The notes under the pieces are model-generated. The model saw only the letters and a list, made by a program, of their open reading frames with translations, was not told where the DNA came from and searched no databases. 64,000 nucleotides of DNA, from assembly GCA_963829955.1 (NCBI GenBank), contig CAWHKS010000004.1:290676-354675 (forward strand). The letters are read 5' to 3'. The DNA comes from DASTFY01 sp963829955. GTDB lineage: Bacteria; Actinomycetota; Acidimicrobiia; Acidimicrobiales; Ilumatobacteraceae. The translations under genes were made by a program, and so were the position numbers. Below are positions 25,310 through 34,145 of this stretch, one piece after another; the stretch's first letter is position 1, and every line of letters starts with the position of its first letter.

Positions 25310-26131
25310 TCATTGACTCAGAAGTCGTGTCCAGAAGACCTGGGTGATCCACGGTCGCCGGTACGTGCTCGCGCTGAGAGCCGACCTCACCTCGGCGAGA
25401 AGTGGCAGCCGTTCTTGGTCCCCGAGTTCTGCAACCCAACCCATCGACGCGAAGAACGAGACGAGTCCTTCCCGATCGAGAGTTTGTGAATTCGGTATGC
25501 GCGTGTCGCTGAGAGGCTCGAACCCCGCCGCGGCGAATGAACAGCGCCACTCCCCGTCACCGCGGCGTGGCCCGTCCAAGTCGAACGGGTCATAGTCGAG
25601 GCGGCCTCCGGGTAGCCGCCCGCGCAGCAGCGTTTGCGCGGCTGCGATCGACGGCTCCCACGACCCTGCCGGAAGATTCCACAGCAGCACGAGCGGCGCG
25701 TCGGCCCGTAGCACTCGTGCAATCTCGGCAAGGGACTGGTCATCATCGAACCAGTGGAACGCTTCTGCTGCGAACACCGCGTCTACGGAGTCGTCGGCGA
25801 GCGGGAGGTTTCGGGCCTGTGCGGCGCACGTGCTTGCCCGCGGACAGAGTCCGACCAGGATGCGCCGCATCGCTTCGGATGGCTCGACGGCGACGACCTG
25901 GTCGAACCGATGAACAAGCAGCCGCGTCAACTTGCCCGTACCCGCCCCCAGGTCGAGCACTGTCCCGGTCGTTGGGAAGTCGAGAAGTTCGACGGCCTCG
26001 CTCGGCCAGTCCGGTCGCCCCCGTTCGTAGTCCAGGAAAAACTGGTCACCGCTTCCGGCGGGCGTAAACCAGGTCGTTCCTTCCATCCACGCGGCGACCG
26101 TAGGAGAGCCCGCTGCGGCCGCGGAACACAT
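25310..26131 (-). CDS. class I SAM-dependent methyltransferase
   Basis: A 273-residue methyltransferase. SAM-binding motif I is TVLDLGAGTGKLTRLL (about residues 57-72), motif II is VVAVEPSEAMRRIL, and a motif with ADDSVDAVFAAEAFHWF and EIARVLRADAPLVLLW follows, as in Methyltransf_11 proteins. The N terminus MEGTTWFTPAGSGDQFF resembles small-molecule methyltransferases. Neither the ATG at 26131 nor the one at 26086 has a good ribosome binding site, so either may be the start. It lies downstream of tRNA-Lys with a gene-free 120-base spacer. The substrate is unknown. Confidence 0.85.
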   Translation of the reverse strand: MCSAAAAGSPTVAAWMEGTTWFTPAGSGDQFFLDYERGRPDWPSEAVELLDFPTTGTVLDLGAGTGKLTRLLVHRFDQVVAVEPSEAMRRILVGLCPRASTCAAQARNLPLADDSVDAVFAAEAFHWFDDDQSLAEIARVLRADAPLVLLWNLPAGSWEPSIAAAQTLLRGRLPGGRLDYDPFDLDGPRRGDGEWRCSFAAAGFEPLSDTRIPNSQTLDREGLVSFFASMGWVAELGDQERLPLLAEVRSALSASTYRRPWITQVFWTRLLSQ

Positions 26132-26364
26132 TTGGGACGCACACAGATTGCTACCGCCCCAGCACCGCGTTAGCCGCGAGTCGAATTGTCGCCACGGAGG
26201 GCGGCGAGCCGGCTACAAGCCGTCGGACACCATCTCGATCGGTCGCGGTCCTCACCGCCGAGCGAGCGACAATGTTGCGCAGGTCGAGGCGGTGGCTCAA
26301 AGTGGCGGCAGGGCGTGGCCGTGGGGAAGTTCAGTCCTCCCCACGCCTGGGGTGGGGGTACCTC

Positions 26365-26865
26365 ATGTTGAGATCGTCGATGAGACGAGCAGCGGTAATC
26401 ACGGTTGTTGCGTCGGCAACAGTCATCGTCGGGATGGTCGACCAGGCCGCGGCTGATGTGATTGAGTTCCCAGCAGGAGTGGCTTGTGAGTTCCCGGTCA
26501 TTCTCGATGCAGGCGCCGATCCACGGAGCACGCATGAGCTCACCGATGCCAATGGCAATGAACGCGTCATCTTGGCAGGTCGCGGTAGCACGGCGACGCT
26601 CACGAACGGGGACACGGGCGCAACGCTCTCGTTCCGATCGAACGGAGCGCCCTGGAGCATCGTGACCGACGCCTTTGGGACGAGCACGTTCACCACCATG
26701 GGACACCTCATCTTGTTCCTCTTCCCGACGGACGTCCCGGCCGGGCCGTCGACCACGCTGTACGTCGGTCGCGTCGTGTTCACCTTCGACTTCGCGACAG
26801 GTTTCACGGTGGTGAAGAGCAGCAACGGCACAGCCACCGATCTCTGCGCGGCGCTTTCGACCTGA
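26365..26865 (+). CDS. secreted hypothetical protein
   Basis: A 166-residue protein with a signal peptide (basic MLRSSMRR, hydrophobic AAVITVVASATVIVGMV, cleavage near QAAADVIEF). The mature part is short, beta-rich, with two cysteines (VACEFPV near residue 40 and TDLCAAL near the end) that could form a disulfide, and no catalytic motif. The ATG at 26365 follows a G-rich GGTGGGGG sequence. Codon use is less GC-biased than in neighbouring genes. The 233 bases between the methyltransferase and this gene show no other coding signal. Function unknown. Confidence 0.65.
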   Translation: MLRSSMRRAAVITVVASATVIVGMVDQAAADVIEFPAGVACEFPVILDAGADPRSTHELTDANGNERVILAGRGSTATLTNGDTGATLSFRSNGAPWSIVTDAFGTSTFTTMGHLILFLFPTDVPAGPSTTLYVGRVVFTFDFATGFTVVKSSNGTATDLCAALST

Positions 26866-26921
26866 GCGAAACGCGTCCGTCGAGTGCCGGCGACGACGAC
26901 GGCCAACTCCCACCCGGCGCC

Positions 26922-27044
26922 GTGAGCGTCTATCGCAAGCGATACGACGACTTCCCGCGACCCGTGGTCGACACGTGCCGAGGGCGGTGCCTGCTGTGGC
27001 TACGAGCCGACGTCGAACGGTGGCGGGACCGGCGCGCTAGGTGA
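26922..27044 (+). pseudogene. remnant of an AlpA/excisionase-like helix-turn-helix protein
   Basis: A 40-codon stretch reads VSVYRKRYDDFPRPVVDTCR then GRCLLWLRADVERWRDRRAR before a TGA. DFPRPVV followed by a WLRADVE helix is the characteristic C-terminal half of AlpA/excisionase-type small DNA-binding proteins, but the first helix of the HTH is missing upstream, where the frame is low-complexity. It is probably the tail of a decayed regulator. An intact very short gene starting at the GTG is less likely. Confidence 0.4.
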
Positions 27045-27113
27045 GCGACCAGAGTCAGCTCCTGCGGCATTGGGAGTCGCCGGTTTCGTGGCGGCACGCC
27101 GACCGGAGCCGGC

Positions 27114-27437
27114 TTACTTTGCCGGCGCCTTTCGCGAAGTCGACTTGGACGTCGACCGCCGCGCAGGTACACGCTTCGTGGAGGTCCTCTTGGCCGACGA
27201 CTTCTTGGCCGACGACTTCTTCGCCGATGCCTTCTTCAAGGTCGTCGACCTCGGCGGCTTGGCGTGCCTCACTACAGCCGAAATGCTGTGTCGGAGGGCG
27301 TCAGAGTGCTGCTTCACGAGTTCGCGCGCAGCGCGGTCACCTGCTCGGGCCCGGTCGGCGGCTCCGGACAGCCTCCGTGCGCGCTTCTTGCGCATCCCGG
27401 CGTCGCGCAGGTCCTGCTCAATCTTCTTCCTGCCCAT
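27114..27437 (-). CDS. small basic protein with Lys/Ser/Ala-rich tail
   Basis: A 107-residue protein. The first about 60 residues are helical and charged (MGRKKIEQDLRDAGMRKKRA, then LSGAADRARAGDRAARELVK); the last about 45 residues are a low-complexity tail with repeated AKKSS/AKRTS units encoded by an imperfect 15-base tandem repeat at about 27190-27237. Lys/Ala tails of this type occur on actinobacterial nucleoid proteins such as HupB, suggesting nucleic-acid binding, but no HU domain is present. GGAGG lies 13 bases before the ATG at 27437; a longer frame to 27476 is possible. Confidence 0.65.
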   Translation of the reverse strand: MGRKKIEQDLRDAGMRKKRARRLSGAADRARAGDRAARELVKQHSDALRHSISAVVRHAKPPRSTTLKKASAKKSSAKKSSAKRTSTKRVPARRSTSKSTSRKAPAK

Positions 27438-27532
27438 GAGAGATCCGTTCCTCCGTGATCGATACCCACCGGCCACCCTAGAGTCCGCTCAACACGTCGG
27501 GTCTCCGCGAGGCCGGGCGGAGAGGGGGACTC

Positions 27533-27949
27533 GTGTCACTACCCGTGCGGCGCCCGTTCGGGGTCGGCTTCCTGTCGATCCTGATCATGATCGCTGGCGT
27601 GCTCGACGTGCTGGCGTCATTGTCGCTCCTGCTCGATCGGAACGATGACGAGCTCCTCGAAGCGCTCGACGTGAGCCAGGGCAACCTGACCTCGTACGCG
27701 GTCGTGAGCCTGGGCATCGGGATCATCGTGGTCTTGGTCGGGTTCGCACTCCGGACGGCGGCGAACTGGGCCCGCCTCGTCGTGGCCATCGTCGCCGTTG
27801 CGCGGCTCATCACCCTGTTCTGGGTGGTGGCAGGACTCCACAGCGTCCACTGGTACCACGCCATCTGGCCCACCGTCCTCTACCTGCTGGTGGCCGGCTA
27901 CCTGCTCTTCGACGACGACGCCAGGGCCTACTTCGGCCAGCGCGTGTAG
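27533..27949 (+). CDS. small four-helix membrane protein
   Basis: A 138-residue integral membrane protein with four predicted helices: GVGFLSILIMIAGVLDVLAS, VVSLGIGIIVVLVGFAL, LVVAIVAVARLITLFWVVAG and WPTVLYLLVAGYLLF, ending in a DDDARAYF cytoplasmic tail. The layout is like actinobacterial DUF7144-type proteins. GGAGAGGGGG precedes the GTG start at 27533. It is convergent with the PAP2 gene. Function unknown. Confidence 0.75.
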   Translation: MSLPVRRPFGVGFLSILIMIAGVLDVLASLSLLLDRNDDELLEALDVSQGNLTSYAVVSLGIGIIVVLVGFALRTAANWARLVVAIVAVARLITLFWVVAGLHSVHWYHAIWPTVLYLLVAGYLLFDDDARAYFGQRV

Positions 27950-27984
27950 CCGCCGCAGGACCGGATCGCCCCTAGGACAGCCCC

Positions 27985-28689
27985 TTAGCTCAGCGAGGAA
28001 GCAGTGCTGGGTGCGACCGTCAGTCGCCGCGCCCCGATCCAGGGCGCGATCCGGTCGTACACCCAGAGCCCGGCGAAACCGATGAGCGCGCCGAAGGCCC
28101 AGCCGCCGACCACGTCCACAGGCAGGTGGACGCCGTGCACGATGCGGGCGACGCCCACGAACAGGGCGATGCCCAGCACGGCAGCGCGGAAGCGGTTCGG
28201 GATGGCCGCCATCACCATGATGGCCACCGCTGACGCGACCACCGCGCTGTGCCCGGAGATGAAGCCGAGACCTGTCCCCGTCCCTTCGCGCACGTTGATC
28301 CCGGGGAGGTACTCGAGCGGCCGCCCCCGCTCCACCCACCGCTTGATGATCTTGGCGCCGAACCATGCTGCCAGGCCGACGACGAGCGTCGTCAGCGCCA
28401 GCAACCGGTCGCGCTTGAAAACGAGGATGCCCCACACGACGAGGAGAGGTGCGGCGAGGGTGCCGAGCTGCATCAGGGGATAGAGCAGCGTCGCCGCGCT
28501 GTCGGGTGCGCCGTTGATCCATTCCGTCAGCGACAGCTCCCAGCCCGGTACCGGGTTCTGGAGGGCGATGATCAGCGAGACGAACAGCGCGGCGGCCGCG
28601 AGGATGGCGTACCAGCCTGGGTAGCGGAACCCACCCATCGGCTCGGTCGGCCTGGTCGCCTCGACGCCCCGCATCGGGGAGAAGTCCAT
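27985..28689 (-). CDS. PAP2-family phosphatase
   Basis: A 234-residue membrane phosphatase with about six helices. The three catalytic segments are complete: KIIKRWVERGRP (KxxxxxxRP), GFISGHSAVVAS (PSGH-type, with SGH) and ARIVHGVHLPVDVVGGW (SRxxxxxHxxxD-type with R, H and D). PAP2 enzymes dephosphorylate lipid phosphates such as undecaprenyl pyrophosphate or phosphatidic acid at the outer membrane face. The ATG at 28689 begins MDFSPMRG; the following ATG would also serve. It is divergent from the SpoIIAA-like gene, with about 60 bases between. Confidence 0.87.
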   Translation of the reverse strand: MDFSPMRGVEATRPTEPMGGFRYPGWYAILAAAALFVSLIIALQNPVPGWELSLTEWINGAPDSAATLLYPLMQLGTLAAPLLVVWGILVFKRDRLLALTTLVVGLAAWFGAKIIKRWVERGRPLEYLPGINVREGTGTGLGFISGHSAVVASAVAIMVMAAIPNRFRAAVLGIALFVGVARIVHGVHLPVDVVGGWAFGALIGFAGLWVYDRIAPWIGARRLTVAPSTASSLS

Positions 28690-28749
28690 CACACGCAGGC
28701 GGGACCGGACGGGTCGCGCCACCTGAGCCGTTGTGATAGGAGCACCTCC

Positions 28750-29112
28750 ATGATCGATCCGCTCGAAGGGCTTCCCCCCGGCGTCATCAGCTTCGAAGCG
28801 GTCGGAGAGGTCGAGGCCTCGGACTATACCGGCGTCCTCGTACCGGCCGTCGGGGCTGCCGCGGAGCAGGGCCCCATCCGTCTCGTCTTCGTCATGGGCG
28901 ACCGCTTCGACGGCTACAGCACCGGCGCCGCCTGGCAGGACGCCAAGGTCGGCCTCGAGCATCACAGCAAGTGGCGTCGCATGGCGCTCGTCACCGACGT
29001 CGGCTGGGTCACCCACGTCGCCCGCCTGTTCGGTTGGATGATCCCAGGCGACTTCGAGCTGTTCCCGTTGGCGGATCGGGACGCGGCGATCACCTGGGCC
29101 GCCGCCGGCTGA
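28750..29112 (+). CDS. SpoIIAA/STAS-like protein
   Basis: A 120-residue single-domain protein of the SpoIIAA-like (DUF3478) family. It shows the alternating strands and helices expected of this fold (GVISFEAVGEVEASDYTGVL, IRLVFVMG, WRRMALVTDVGWVTHVARLF, LFPLADRDAAITW). AGGAG precedes the ATG. It lies two bases upstream of the acetoacetyl-CoA synthetase gene and is likely in one transcript with it. The role is not known; relatives have been suggested to bind lipids or regulate membrane processes. Confidence 0.8.
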   Translation: MIDPLEGLPPGVISFEAVGEVEASDYTGVLVPAVGAAAEQGPIRLVFVMGDRFDGYSTGAAWQDAKVGLEHHSKWRRMALVTDVGWVTHVARLFGWMIPGDFELFPLADRDAAITWAAAG

Positions 29113-29114
29113 GC

Positions 29115-31139
29115 ATGACCCTGGACGGCGGCGGTGCCGCTCCGCTCCCACTCTGGCCACCGGCGCCCGACGCGCGCGAGCGCTCGCGGATCGGCCAGTA
29201 CCTCGCGTGGCTGGAGCGCGAGCGGGGCCTGACCTTCGTCGACTACGACGAGCTGTGGCAGTGGTCGATCTCGGACCTCGACGGCTTCTGGACCTCGATC
29301 TGGGAGTACTTCGACGTGTCCGGCGCCCCTGCGCCCCGCCCGGTGCTCGCCGAGCGGGTGATGCCGCGTGCGCGCTGGTTCCCGGCCGCCCGGCTCAACT
29401 ACGCCGACCGCCTGCTGGCCGCATGGGCCGATCGCCCGGGGGACGTGGCCCTCGTGGCCTACGGGCAGACCCGCCCCCCGATCGAGGTGACGGCCGGCGA
29501 GCTGCGGGATGCCGTGGCCCGGGTGCGCGCCGCGCTGCTGGCCCGGGGCGTCGGCAAGGGGGACCGGGTTGCCGCCTACCTGCCGAACATCCCGGAGACG
29601 GTGGTGGCCTTCCTCGCCTGCGCGAGCATCGGGGCCGTCTGGTGCTCCTGCGCCACCGAGTTCGGACCGCGCAGCGTCATCGACCGCTTCTCGCAGGTGG
29701 AGCCGAAGGTGCTGCTCGCCGTTGCCGGCTACCGCTATGGCGACGAGCTCATCGACACCAGAGGTCGGGTGGCGGAGGTGCGCGGCGCGCTGACCACGGT
29801 CGAGCTCGTGATCGAGGTCCCCTACAGCGAGCTGAGCCTCTCTGGCGCCGACGTGACCTGGCCCGGCCTCCTGGCGGAGGCAGCCGCCGACGAGGAGCTG
29901 CGCTTCGAGCCGGTGCCCTTCGACCACCCGCTCGTCATCCTGTTCTCGTCCGGCACGACGGGGTTGCCCAAGGCGATCGTGCACGGCCACGGGGGCGTCC
30001 TCTTGGAGCACCTCAAGAACCACGCGCTGAGCTGGGACCTCGGCCCCGCTGACCGCTTCATGTGGTTCACCACCACCGCGTGGATGATGTGGAACGCGCT
30101 GGTGTCGGGGCTGGTGGTCGGCGCGTCGCTCGTCCTGCTGGACGGCAATCCGCTTCATCCCGGGCTGGCGCGGCAATGGGAGCTGGCGTCCGTTGCCGGT
30201 GCAACCGTCATGGGACTCAGCCCGGGGTTCATCATGGCGTGCCGCCGGAGCGGGGAGGAGCCGACCCGCCGGTTCGACCTCTCCCGGCTTCGGTCGCTGG
30301 CCGCCGCCGGCGCGCCGTTACCGGCCGAGGGCAGCCTGTGGATCCACGAGCAGTTCGGACCCGACGTCCCCCTCAACGTGGGGAGTGGGGGCACCGACGT
30401 CTGTACCGGGCTCGTCCAGGGCAGCCCGCTGCTGCCCGTGTGGGCCGGCGAGATGTCGGGACGCTGCTTGGGGGTGAGCGCGTGGGCGTACGACGAGAAC
30501 GGCTCGGTGGTCGTCAGCGAGCTCGGGGAGCTGGTCATCACCGAGCCCATGCCGTCGATGCCCGTCGGCCTGTGGGGCGATGACGACGGCACGCGCCTCA
30601 CGGCCACGTACTTCGAGCACTACCCGGGCGTCATGCGCTTCGGCGACTGGATCCGCTTCAGCGAGTGGGGGAGCTGTGTGATCACCGGGCGCTCCGACGC
30701 CACGCTCAACCGGGGCGGGGTGCGCATCGGGACGGCCGAGCTGTACCGCGTGGTCGAGGACCTGCCCGGCATCACCGACAGCCTGGCCGTGCACCTGGAG
30801 GACGACGAGGGTGGCCCCGGCGAGCTGATCCTGCTGGTGGTGACCGACGACGGCGGGCTCGACGACGAACGACGCCGCTCGATCGCCGCCGCCGTCAAGG
30901 CGGCGCTGTCACCGCGGCACGTGCCCGACACCATCGCGGCCGTGGCGGACATCCCTCGCAACCTCACGGGCAAGAAGCTCGAGCTGCCGGTAAAGAAGAT
31001 CCTGCTGGGCGCCGCCCCGGCGTCGGTCGTCAGCCGCGACGCCATGGCGAACCCGGCCTCGCTGCCGTCGATCATCGAGCTGGCCTCGGCGCGCCGCGGG
31101 CAGCGCACGAGCCGCCGAGAGGAGATCTCCCATGGCTGA
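29115..31139 (+). CDS. acetoacetate-CoA ligase
   Basis: A 674-residue adenylate-forming enzyme that converts acetoacetate, ATP and CoA to acetoacetyl-CoA. The AMP-binding motif is LFSSGTTGLPKAIVHGHGG, followed by WFTTTAWMMWNALVSGL, both typical of acetoacetyl-CoA synthetase; the GDWIRFSEWGSCVITGRSDA motif and the C-terminal acylation lysine in NLTGKKLELPVKK complete the family pattern. Length matches the usual about 650-680 residues. The ATG at 29115 sits two bases after the preceding stop. It overlaps the amidohydrolase by eight bases. It channels ketone bodies into central metabolism. Confidence 0.9.
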   Translation: MTLDGGGAAPLPLWPPAPDARERSRIGQYLAWLERERGLTFVDYDELWQWSISDLDGFWTSIWEYFDVSGAPAPRPVLAERVMPRARWFPAARLNYADRLLAAWADRPGDVALVAYGQTRPPIEVTAGELRDAVARVRAALLARGVGKGDRVAAYLPNIPETVVAFLACASIGAVWCSCATEFGPRSVIDRFSQVEPKVLLAVAGYRYGDELIDTRGRVAEVRGALTTVELVIEVPYSELSLSGADVTWPGLLAEAAADEELRFEPVPFDHPLVILFSSGTTGLPKAIVHGHGGVLLEHLKNHALSWDLGPADRFMWFTTTAWMMWNALVSGLVVGASLVLLDGNPLHPGLARQWELASVAGATVMGLSPGFIMACRRSGEEPTRRFDLSRLRSLAAAGAPLPAEGSLWIHEQFGPDVPLNVGSGGTDVCTGLVQGSPLLPVWAGEMSGRCLGVSAWAYDENGSVVVSELGELVITEPMPSMPVGLWGDDDGTRLTATYFEHYPGVMRFGDWIRFSEWGSCVITGRSDATLNRGGVRIGTAELYRVVEDLPGITDSLAVHLEDDEGGPGELILLVVTDDGGLDDERRRSIAAAVKAALSPRHVPDTIAAVADIPRNLTGKKLELPVKKILLGAAPASVVSRDAMANPASLPSIIELASARRGQRTSRREEISHG

Positions 31140-32022
31140 GATGGACGTGGCCAGGTTGAGGGCCATCGACACGCACGTCCACGTCGAGCAGGACGCCTGT
31201 GGACGCTTCGCGCTGGACGCCGAGCTGCTCGACGCATCCGCGAAGTACTTCAGGTCCGATGACGAGCGCACACCCACCGTCGAGCACCTGGCCGCTTATT
31301 ACCGCTCCCGCGACATGGCCGCGGTGATCTTCACGGTCGACGCCGGGACCGGTCTGGGCCATCCTCCGCTGTCGAGCGCCGAGATCGCCGAGCAGGCCGC
31401 CGAACACGCGGACGTCCTGATCCCCTTCGGATCCGTCGATCCGCTGGCTGGCCCCGTGGCGGTAGAGCGCGCCCGCTCACTCGCACGCGATTCGGGCGTC
31501 CGGGGCTTCAAGTTCCATCCCAGCCTCCAGGCGTTCGAGCCGAACGACCCCGCCCACTATCCACTCTGGGAGGCGATCGAGGAGCTCGGCGTTCCAGCGC
31601 TCTTCCACACCGGCCAGACGGGCATCGGCGCCGGCCTCCCGGGTGGGCGGGGCGTCAAGCTCCGCTATTCCGACCCGATGCTCCTCGATGACGTCGCCGC
31701 CGACTTCCCGGGCCTCACCGTGATCCTCGCTCATCCGTCTGTCCCGTGGCAGGACTCGGCCATCTCGATGGCGACGCACAAGGCGAACGTCTACATCGAC
31801 CTCTCGGGCTGGCTCCCGAAGTACTTCCCGCCGCAACTGGTCCGCGCGATCAACGGGCTGCTCAAGCAGAAGGTGCTGTTCGGCACCGACTACCCGCTGA
31901 TCAGCCCCGAGCGGTGGATCGACAGCTTCGAGCAGCTCGAGATCAAGCCCGAGGTCCGACCGTTGGTGATGAAGGCCAACGCCATCGACGTCCTCGGCCT
32001 CGGCGCGGCCGCAGCCGGCTAG
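31132..32022 (+). CDS. amidohydrolase 2 family protein (decarboxylase/hydrolase-like)
   Basis: A 296-residue TIM-barrel metalloprotein. Metal motifs are present: DTHVHVEQ (residues 13-20), RGFKFHPSLQAF, PALFHTGQTG, VILAHPSVPW and FGTDYPLISPERW with the final aspartate. The arrangement is that of the ACMSD/gamma-resorcylate decarboxylase group, whose members decarboxylate or hydrolyse aromatic and keto acids. AGGAGA in the end of the upstream gene serves as ribosome binding site, and the start lies inside that gene. It ends with a four-base overlap against the convergent flavoreductase. Confidence 0.85.
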   Translation: MAEMDVARLRAIDTHVHVEQDACGRFALDAELLDASAKYFRSDDERTPTVEHLAAYYRSRDMAAVIFTVDAGTGLGHPPLSSAEIAEQAAEHADVLIPFGSVDPLAGPVAVERARSLARDSGVRGFKFHPSLQAFEPNDPAHYPLWEAIEELGVPALFHTGQTGIGAGLPGGRGVKLRYSDPMLLDDVAADFPGLTVILAHPSVPWQDSAISMATHKANVYIDLSGWLPKYFPPQLVRAINGLLKQKVLFGTDYPLISPERWIDSFEQLEIKPEVRPLVMKANAIDVLGLGAAAAG

Positions 32023-33428
32023 AGCCCGTAGGCCTCCAACAACCGCAGCCACACCTCGCTGACGGTCGGGAAGGACGGCACGGCGTGCCACAGCCGCGCC
32101 AGCGGGACCTGACCGGCGATGGCGACGGTGGCCGAGTGGAGCAGCTCCTGGACACCAGGTCCCGTGAACGTGGCTCCGACGACGATGCGCCGCTCCTCGT
32201 CGATGACCAGCTTGCTCGTGCCGGTGATGCCATTGCCCTGCGTGGAGGCACCGGCCACGTCGCCCGTGCCGTACTCGACGCCTCGGACTTCGATCCCCTG
32301 CTCGCGGGCCTGCGCTTCGGTCAGCCCGACGGCACAGACCTGCGGATCGGTGAACGTGACCCTCGGGACGACGGACGCACTGGCCTCGTCGCGGGCCTCG
32401 CGGCCGACGATGACGTCGGCGGCGATGCGGGCCTGGTACTTGCCCATGTGCGTCAGGAGGGCGCGGCCGTTGCAGTCGCCGACCGCGTAGAGCCAACCAC
32501 CGGGCACGCCGGTGGCGCGGAGCTGGTCGTCCACGTCGACGGAGCGTCCGGGTTCGAGGCCCACCTTGTCGAGCCCGAGTGACCCGGTGGCGGGCCGGCG
32601 ACCAACTGCGACCAGCAGCTCGTCGGCCTCGATCTCGCGACCGTCGGCCAGCGTCCCGACCACCGGTCCATCCGCCCCGGCCCGGCGCACGGACGCCATC
32701 GAGACGCCGGTGATGACGCTGATCCCCTCCGCCTCGAACGCCGCCGCTAGCTCGTCGCCGGCGAAGGGCTCCTCCCGGGCCAGCAACCGTGGCGATCCCT
32801 CGACGACCGTGACCTCGTCGCACCCCAGGCGCTTGCACGCCTGAGCCATCTCGGCCCCGATGGCCCCGCCGCCGAGCACCAGCAGGCGCCGCGGCAGTTG
32901 CTTCGCCGCGGTGATGGCCCGGTTGTCCCACGCTCGCACGTCAGCCAGCCCCGGGATCGGCGGCATGGCCGCGCTCGTGCCGGTCGCCAGGACGACGGCC
33001 TTCGTGGCCTCCAGCCGTTGGGCCCCCCCTTCCGGTATCGCGACTTCGACCGCGCGCTCGCCGACCAGGCGCCCCTCTCCCCGTAAGAGGGCGATCCCCT
33101 TCTCGGCCAGCCAGGTCACCTGACCGCCGTCCTCCCAGTCGCTGGTCATGTAGTCCCGCTGCGCGAGTGCGGCGTCCACGTCGATCCGGCCGGTGACGGC
33201 CTCGGCGGCGCCAGGCACCCTGCGGGCAGCGGCGACGACGTCGCCCGGGCGGATCAGCGTCTTCGAGGGGATGCAGCCCCAGTACGAGCACTCGCCGCCG
33301 ATGAGCTGCTTCTCGACGAGCACGACCGACAGCCCGTGGTCGGCGCAGCGGCCGGCGATCGTCTCGCCGGCGGGTCCCCCGCCGATCACGATCACGTCGT
33401 AGGAAGCGGGATCGGGCGTAGCCATCAT
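32019..33428 (-). CDS. pyridine nucleotide-disulfide oxidoreductase, Lpd/MerA-like without the canonical catalytic histidine
   Basis: A 469-residue flavoprotein with FAD motif VIGGGPAGETIAG, redox pair ECSYWGC (Cys 47 and Cys 52), NAD(P) motif LVLGGGAIGAEMAQ and FAD closing motif LYAVGDCNG. The dimerisation domain ends HAVPSFPTVSEVWLRLLEAY. In dihydrolipoyl dehydrogenase the matching segment is HPTxxE with an active-site His; here a Phe occupies that position while the Glu is kept. It is thus a diverged reductase, probably not a true Lpd. It overlaps the upstream hypothetical gene as ATGA. Confidence 0.87.
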   Translation of the reverse strand: MMATPDPASYDVIVIGGGPAGETIAGRCADHGLSVVLVEKQLIGGECSYWGCIPSKTLIRPGDVVAAARRVPGAAEAVTGRIDVDAALAQRDYMTSDWEDGGQVTWLAEKGIALLRGEGRLVGERAVEVAIPEGGAQRLEATKAVVLATGTSAAMPPIPGLADVRAWDNRAITAAKQLPRRLLVLGGGAIGAEMAQACKRLGCDEVTVVEGSPRLLAREEPFAGDELAAAFEAEGISVITGVSMASVRRAGADGPVVGTLADGREIEADELLVAVGRRPATGSLGLDKVGLEPGRSVDVDDQLRATGVPGGWLYAVGDCNGRALLTHMGKYQARIAADVIVGREARDEASASVVPRVTFTDPQVCAVGLTEAQAREQGIEVRGVEYGTGDVAGASTQGNGITGTSKLVIDEERRIVVGATFTGPGVQELLHSATVAIAGQVPLARLWHAVPSFPTVSEVWLRLLEAYGL

Positions 33429-34123
33429 CCGGCCTCCGATGTTGCGGCGGCGCAGACGCGGGCGGCGGCGTCGGCGAAGAAGTCCGTGGCGTCGCCCGCG
33501 GTCGTGACGCGGTCGTAGGAGAGCGCGGCACCGAAGGGTTCGTTCCAGAAGGAACGATCGCCATCGGGTACCGGCGAGGGAGGCAACGCGTAGAGATAGG
33601 GCTGTTCGTGCTCGGCGTCGCCGGGTGAGCCGCCGAAGGTGATGTCACCGAGCTCTGTGTCCCTGACGGTGGTGGCGAGATCGAAGTGCTCCGGCCAGAG
33701 CGTCGTTGACGCGTCCGGTGCCTGCGTGGCCAGAGCCTCACCGGTGAGCGTGAACCAGCCGCAGAGGAGCCGCAGGTCGATCTCGTCGATGGGAAGCGGG
33801 GCATCCGGGTCGGGCGCCGTGACCGCCGTCCACAGCGGGGGTGCTCCGACCGCGATGCCGAAGTGGTCGGCCGCCGCCCGCAACGTGGTGACGGGCGCGC
33901 GCCGCTCGCCGTCGGGACCACGGTCGACGAGCTCGAGACCACGCAGGCCGACGGTGCGTCCGTCGAACGGCGGGGTGGCAATGCCGTCCGGCACGGGCGC
34001 CAGGCCGATCCGTTCGACGGCGGCGTAGCGCACCGCGCACAAGACGTGCTCGGCGAGAGCATGCACGGCCAGGCGCGTGGTGACGAAGGAATCCGGGAGC
34101 GCGTTCACAGGACTCGGGTCCAC
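33425..34123 (-). CDS. conserved hypothetical protein
   Basis: A 232-residue soluble protein without recognised family, signal peptide or membrane helix. It is acidic, Ala/Pro-rich, and contains FGIAVGAPPLWTAVTAPD and RLLCGWFTLTGEALATQAPD stretches. Its stop overlaps the start of the disulfide-reductase gene by four bases, so the two are translationally coupled; the dehydrogenase gene upstream ends 22 bases before it. A role as a partner or substrate-binding companion of the reductase is inference only. Confidence 0.65.
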   Translation of the reverse strand: MDPSPVNALPDSFVTTRLAVHALAEHVLCAVRYAAVERIGLAPVPDGIATPPFDGRTVGLRGLELVDRGPDGERRAPVTTLRAAADHFGIAVGAPPLWTAVTAPDPDAPLPIDEIDLRLLCGWFTLTGEALATQAPDASTTLWPEHFDLATTVRDTELGDITFGGSPGDAEHEQPYLYALPPSPVPDGDRSFWNEPFGAALSYDRVTTAGDATDFFADAAARVCAAATSEAG

Positions 34124-34145
34124 ACCCCACAGCTTGCCCCGCCGG

